DNA of 13,918 nt, taken from DASZZX01 sp036260415 (GTDB lineage Bacteria > Actinomycetota > Nitriliruptoria > Nitriliruptorales > JAHWKO01). The notes beneath the pieces were generated by a model, which saw nothing but the letters and a program-made list of their open reading frames with translations, made no database searches and had not been told where the DNA came from. The translations under genes were made by a program, and so were the position numbers. The stretch covers positions 1-13,918 of the forward strand of contig DASZZX010000332.1 of NCBI GenBank assembly GCA_036260415.1, in the 5' to 3' direction. Of this stretch, positions 11,588 to 13,918 are shown in pieces; within the stretch, counting starts at the first letter, position 1, and each line of letters opens with the position of its first letter.

Positions 11588-13555
11588 TCACTTCCACACG
11601 CGGATCGTGACGGTGTCGCCGCGGTGCACGGTCGTGCCCGCTTTGGGTTCCTGAAGTGCCACCTGCCCCTTGGGGACTTTGAAGACGCCACCGTCCTGCT
11701 CGCGCACGGCGACGCGCAGCCCCAGACCCTCCAGCTGACGCACCGCGTCGTCACGCGGTCGTCCCTCGACGTCGGGCATCGGGAACGGCTGAGGCCCCTT
11801 CGACACGGTCAGCCGCACCTCGTCGCCGCGGAACAGCCTCGCCCCCGCAGGCGGGTCCTGTGCCACCACCGCCCCGGCGGGCGCCTCGTCGCTGAACTCC
11901 TCGGCGGCCACCACCGGGGCCAGACCGATCCCGGCGAGCTCCTGCTCGGCCGCGTCCCGGCTGCGGCCGGTGACCTCCGGCACCTCCAGCGGCTGGCGGC
12001 CGAGGCTGACGGTCACCGTGACCGTCGCGAGCTCGCGGATCGGCGTGCCCGGCGGCGGGTCGGTCGCGATCACCACTCCCTCGGCGACCTCCTCGCTGTG
12101 CTGCTCGACCACCTCGGGCTGGAGGTGCGCCCGGGCGAGCGCACCGACCGCCTGGTCCTTGGGCTGGCCGACCACCGCCGGCACGCCACTGGCGACCTCC
12201 GGTGGCCCGGCCGACATGGTGAGCGTCACGGCCGCCCCGAGCCGGGCGGTGCCGCGCGGTTCCTGGTCAGCAACGCTGCCCTCGGCGACGTCGCGGGTGA
12301 ACACGGTCTCCGCGTCCATCACCGGCACGAACCCGTCCTGCTCCAGCGCCGCGGCCGCCTCGTCCTGCGGGAGGCCGATCACGTCGGGGACGTCGGTGAG
12401 CGGCGCCAGCAGCTGGTCCCAGGCGAGGTAGCCCCCGCCTGCGACCAGCCCCAGCAGCAGCAGCGGCAGCAGGGCGCGCCGCCACCCGAGCCAGGCGGGC
12501 AGACGTGGACGCCGGCGCGCGCGTCCGCTCCGCGGCCGGCGGGGGCGCCACAGCCAGCGCCGAGGCGCGCGGGCCCCGGACTGATCGTCCTCAGCGGGCC
12601 GCTGTGGCGGGACCGGGGGTGTGACGCCCGGTACCAATGTGTCGGTGGCCTCCGACGGGATCACGACGGTCTGTCCGGCCCGGTCGCCCCCGACGGTGGG
12701 CAACCGACCGGTGGGCACAGCCGCCCGCAGGGCCGTCTCGAACTCGCCCGCGTCGTCCGGGCGGTCTGCAACGTCCGGCGCCGTGGCGCGCGCGACCAGC
12801 CGGTCGAGGGCCCCCGGCACCTCCACCTCCCTCGACGGCGGCGGGACGGTCTCGCGGGTGTGGCGCATCGCGGTGGCCAGCGCCGTGTCGCCCTCGAAGG
12901 GTGGCCGGCCGGTGAGGCACTCGAAGAGCACGACGCCCAGGGCGTACACGTCGGCGCGCGCGTCGACCGCCTCCTCCCGCACCGACTCGGGGGCGAGGTA
13001 GCGGGGGCTGCCCACGATCGAGCCGGGCGCGAACGTCTGTGTGGTCGCAGCCGCGGCGCGCGCCAGGCCGAAGTCGGTGACTTTTACAACACCCTCGGCG
13101 GAGACCAGGATGTTCTCGGGCTTCACGTCGCGGTGGACCAGACCGCGTCGGTGCGCCGCGGCGAGGCCGGCCGCCGCCGGGGCGAGCACCGCCGCCGTCT
13201 CTGTGGGGGACAGACGCCCGCGGGCCCGCAGGATGTCGCGCAGACTGGGCCCGTCCACATGCTCCATGACCAGGTAGGCGTCGCCGTCGGGACCGTCGTC
13301 GCCCTCCCCCCAGTCGTGCACCGCCACGACGTTGGGGTGCGACAGCGCCGCCGCGGCCCGCGCCTCGCGCAGGAACCGGTCGAGGAACGTCGGGTCGGTG
13401 CTGAGGTGGCGGTGCAGCACCTTGATGGCGACGTCCCGCTCGAGGACCTCGTCGACGCCGTGGTAGACGGTCGCCATCCCGCCGCGAGCGATCTCGCCCA
13501 GGATGCGGTAGCGGCCGCCGAGCAGCGCCGCGGTGGGGGTGGAGCGATCGGTCAC
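11588..13555 (-). CDS. Transmembrane Ser/Thr protein kinase with four PASTA domains (PknB-type)
   Basis: The 655-residue protein has a cytoplasmic kinase domain (about 15-280) with a Gly-rich loop GEIARGGMATV at 20-30, Lys45 (VAIKVL), Glu64, the catalytic loop HRDVKPEN at 141-148, DFG at 161-163 and APE at 188-190; the activation loop has Thr171, Thr172 and Thr174. A basic juxtamembrane region (330-360, Arg-rich) precedes one helix (361-379). Four extracellular PASTA domains follow (roughly 386-450, 456-520, 522-588, 590-655), each with the VPDVIGLP/VPEVTGRS-type start. PASTA kinases sense muropeptides or lipid II and regulate cell-wall synthesis and growth. GTG 13555 is favoured because a -10 box lies 7 bases before it; ATG 13609 upstream would overlap that promoter. 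Confidence 0.95.
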   Translation of the reverse strand: MTDRSTPTAALLGGRYRILGEIARGGMATVYHGVDEVLERDVAIKVLHRHLSTDPTFLDRFLREARAAAALSHPNVVAVHDWGEGDDGPDGDAYLVMEHVDGPSLRDILRARGRLSPTETAAVLAPAAAGLAAAHRRGLVHRDVKPENILVSAEGVVKVTDFGLARAAAATTQTFAPGSIVGSPRYLAPESVREEAVDARADVYALGVVLFECLTGRPPFEGDTALATAMRHTRETVPPPSREVEVPGALDRLVARATAPDVADRPDDAGEFETALRAAVPTGRLPTVGGDRAGQTVVIPSEATDTLVPGVTPPVPPQRPAEDDQSGARAPRRWLWRPRRPRSGRARRRPRLPAWLGWRRALLPLLLLGLVAGGGYLAWDQLLAPLTDVPDVIGLPQDEAAAALEQDGFVPVMDAETVFTRDVAEGSVADQEPRGTARLGAAVTLTMSAGPPEVASGVPAVVGQPKDQAVGALARAHLQPEVVEQHSEEVAEGVVIATDPPPGTPIRELATVTVTVSLGRQPLEVPEVTGRSRDAAEQELAGIGLAPVVAAEEFSDEAPAGAVVAQDPPAGARLFRGDEVRLTVSKGPQPFPMPDVEGRPRDDAVRQLEGLGLRVAVREQDGGVFKVPKGQVALQEPKAGTTVHRGDTVTIRVWK

Positions 13556-13562
13556 GGGCGCG

Positions 13563-13568
13563 ATGGTA
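13563..13568 (-). promoter_or_regulatory. -10 box for a leaderless kinase transcript
   Basis: TACCAT on the minus strand ends 7 bases before the kinase GTG at 13553-13555, so transcription should start on or next to the start codon. No clear -35 box and no ribosome site, consistent with leaderless translation. Confidence 0.45.
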
Positions 13569-13590
13569 GAGCAGGGCGTGGCCGTGGCCG

Positions 13591-13648
13591 GCGAGGCCGC
13601 ACCGGTCACGCCCGTGCGCGGCGGACGGGGCGCGAGGCCGCATCGGTC
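13591..13648. repeat. Two 17-bp direct repeats between the kinase and the divergent gene
   Basis: GCGAGGCCGCACCGGTC (13591-13607) and GCGAGGCCGCATCGGTC (13632-13648) differ at one base and start 41 bases apart, about four helical turns. They sit upstream of the kinase promoter within the divergent intergenic region. Spacing suits a regulator binding the same DNA face, but chance duplication is possible. Confidence 0.4.
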
Positions 13649-13695
13649 GCGGGCGGTGCCGGGGGGACGGCGCGGTGGGCCGCCACCGGGCTGTC

Positions 13696-13701
13696 TACGC
13701 T
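13696..13701 (+). promoter_or_regulatory. -10 box for the gene at 13729
   Basis: TACGCT matches the same -10 form used before ltaE and the aroF leader. It predicts a start near 13708 and a leader of about 20 bases containing GGGAG and GAGGGAG. Confidence 0.4.
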
Positions 13702-13728
13702 TCAGGCCGCCCGGGAGAGCGAGGGAGC

Positions 13729-13918
13729 GTGCCGTCCACGCAGTTCGCAGCCGACATGCGGGCGCTCGGGTTCCTCGATCAGGGCGTCAGCCGCCGTGGC
13801 GGACGGCAGTGGACGCTCGGTTTCAACCGGTTCCTGACGTTCACCGTGCACGACTTCGGCGACGAGGTGATGTTCACCTGGGTGTTCCTGCTGGGCGACT
13901 TCTTCCTCGAACGTGGCA
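13729..13918 (+). CDS. Unknown protein, 5' part only
   Basis: A frame opening at GTG 13729 runs to the window end: it starts PSTQFAADMRALGFLDQGVS, then RQWTLGFNRFLTFTVHDFGD and EVMFTWVFLLGDFFLERG. It is rich in Phe and Trp but charged between them, so it looks like a soluble beta-rich domain and not a membrane protein. GC3 and the preceding -10 box support a real gene. GAGGGAG almost abuts the GTG, so an in-frame ATG at 13756 is another possible start. I do not recognise the family. It is divergent from the kinase and could be coregulated. Confidence 0.6.
   Translation, partial: MPSTQFAADMRALGFLDQGVSRRGGRQWTLGFNRFLTFTVHDFGDEVMFTWVFLLGDFFLERG

Noticed and set aside
13553..13609. Kinase start at the upstream ATG 13609
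   Set aside because: The extra 18 residues have no family similarity and would cover the likely -10 box; GTG 13555 opens directly into the usual kinase N-terminus.
11624..13837. Plus-strand open frame of 737 codons opposite the kinase
   Set aside because: It is the mirror of a clear PASTA kinase in GC-rich DNA; its composition (many His, Arg, Gly, no domain) is typical of antisense frames.

Overview
The window is very GC-rich, uses GTG and even TTG starts freely, and carries TAnnnT -10 boxes and leaderless GTG starts. Together with a PASTA-domain Ser/Thr kinase, a mycothiol-dependent maleylpyruvate isomerase-type protein and an ATP-type group III phosphofructokinase, this points to an actinomycetote chromosome, possibly a deep-branching lineage; I cannot name the genus. 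Almost everything looks like ordinary core metabolism. There is no phage, integrase, insertion sequence, tRNA or CRISPR array. The unusual content is regulatory and repetitive DNA between genes. Layout: 1-57 is the 3' end of RNase P RNA. A 70-bp tandem hairpin repeat follows (156-295), then a hemerythrin-like gene on the minus strand that is broken by three single-base frameshifts (368-915). A ~61-bp tandem repeat (1016-1136) and a small two-helix membrane protein without a normal start codon (1208-1459, minus) lead to a symmetric bidirectional promoter. The plus strand then holds plsC, pfkA, an inositol monophosphatase-family gene and a small unknown gene (1513-4602), the last three virtually touching. 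A seven-unit degenerate repeat fills the gap to the convergent minus-strand group of a DinB/MDMPI protein, a possible broken 67-residue ORF and a DUF72 protein (6364 down to 4741). From a divergent promoter region run ltaE (threonine aldolase) and a RaiA/HPF-like gene on the plus strand (6434-7920). Another hairpin repeat, related to the first, separates them from convergent aroF (8073-9134, minus). The plus strand then has a double zinc-ribbon membrane protein (9505-10524); the minus strand has a DMT/EamA transporter and a PASTA kinase (13555 down to 10466). A truncated unknown gene starts at 13729. Best regulatory find: upstream of aroF, the first enzyme of aromatic biosynthesis, lies a sigma-A-like promoter, an apparently leaderless 21-residue ORF with one Trp and two Phe codons, and an 11-bp perfect GC hairpin. 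A part of the leader ORF can pair with the 5' arm of that hairpin. This is the architecture of a ribosome-mediated attenuator for aromatic amino acid supply. Second theme: three unrelated intergenic repeat families, two of them in gaps between convergent 3' ends, suggesting REP-like elements or bidirectional terminators. Third theme: single-base disruptions in the hemerythrin gene and perhaps in the stretch before the DUF72 gene, which are either recent pseudogenes or assembly errors. I found no convincing new multi-gene system.
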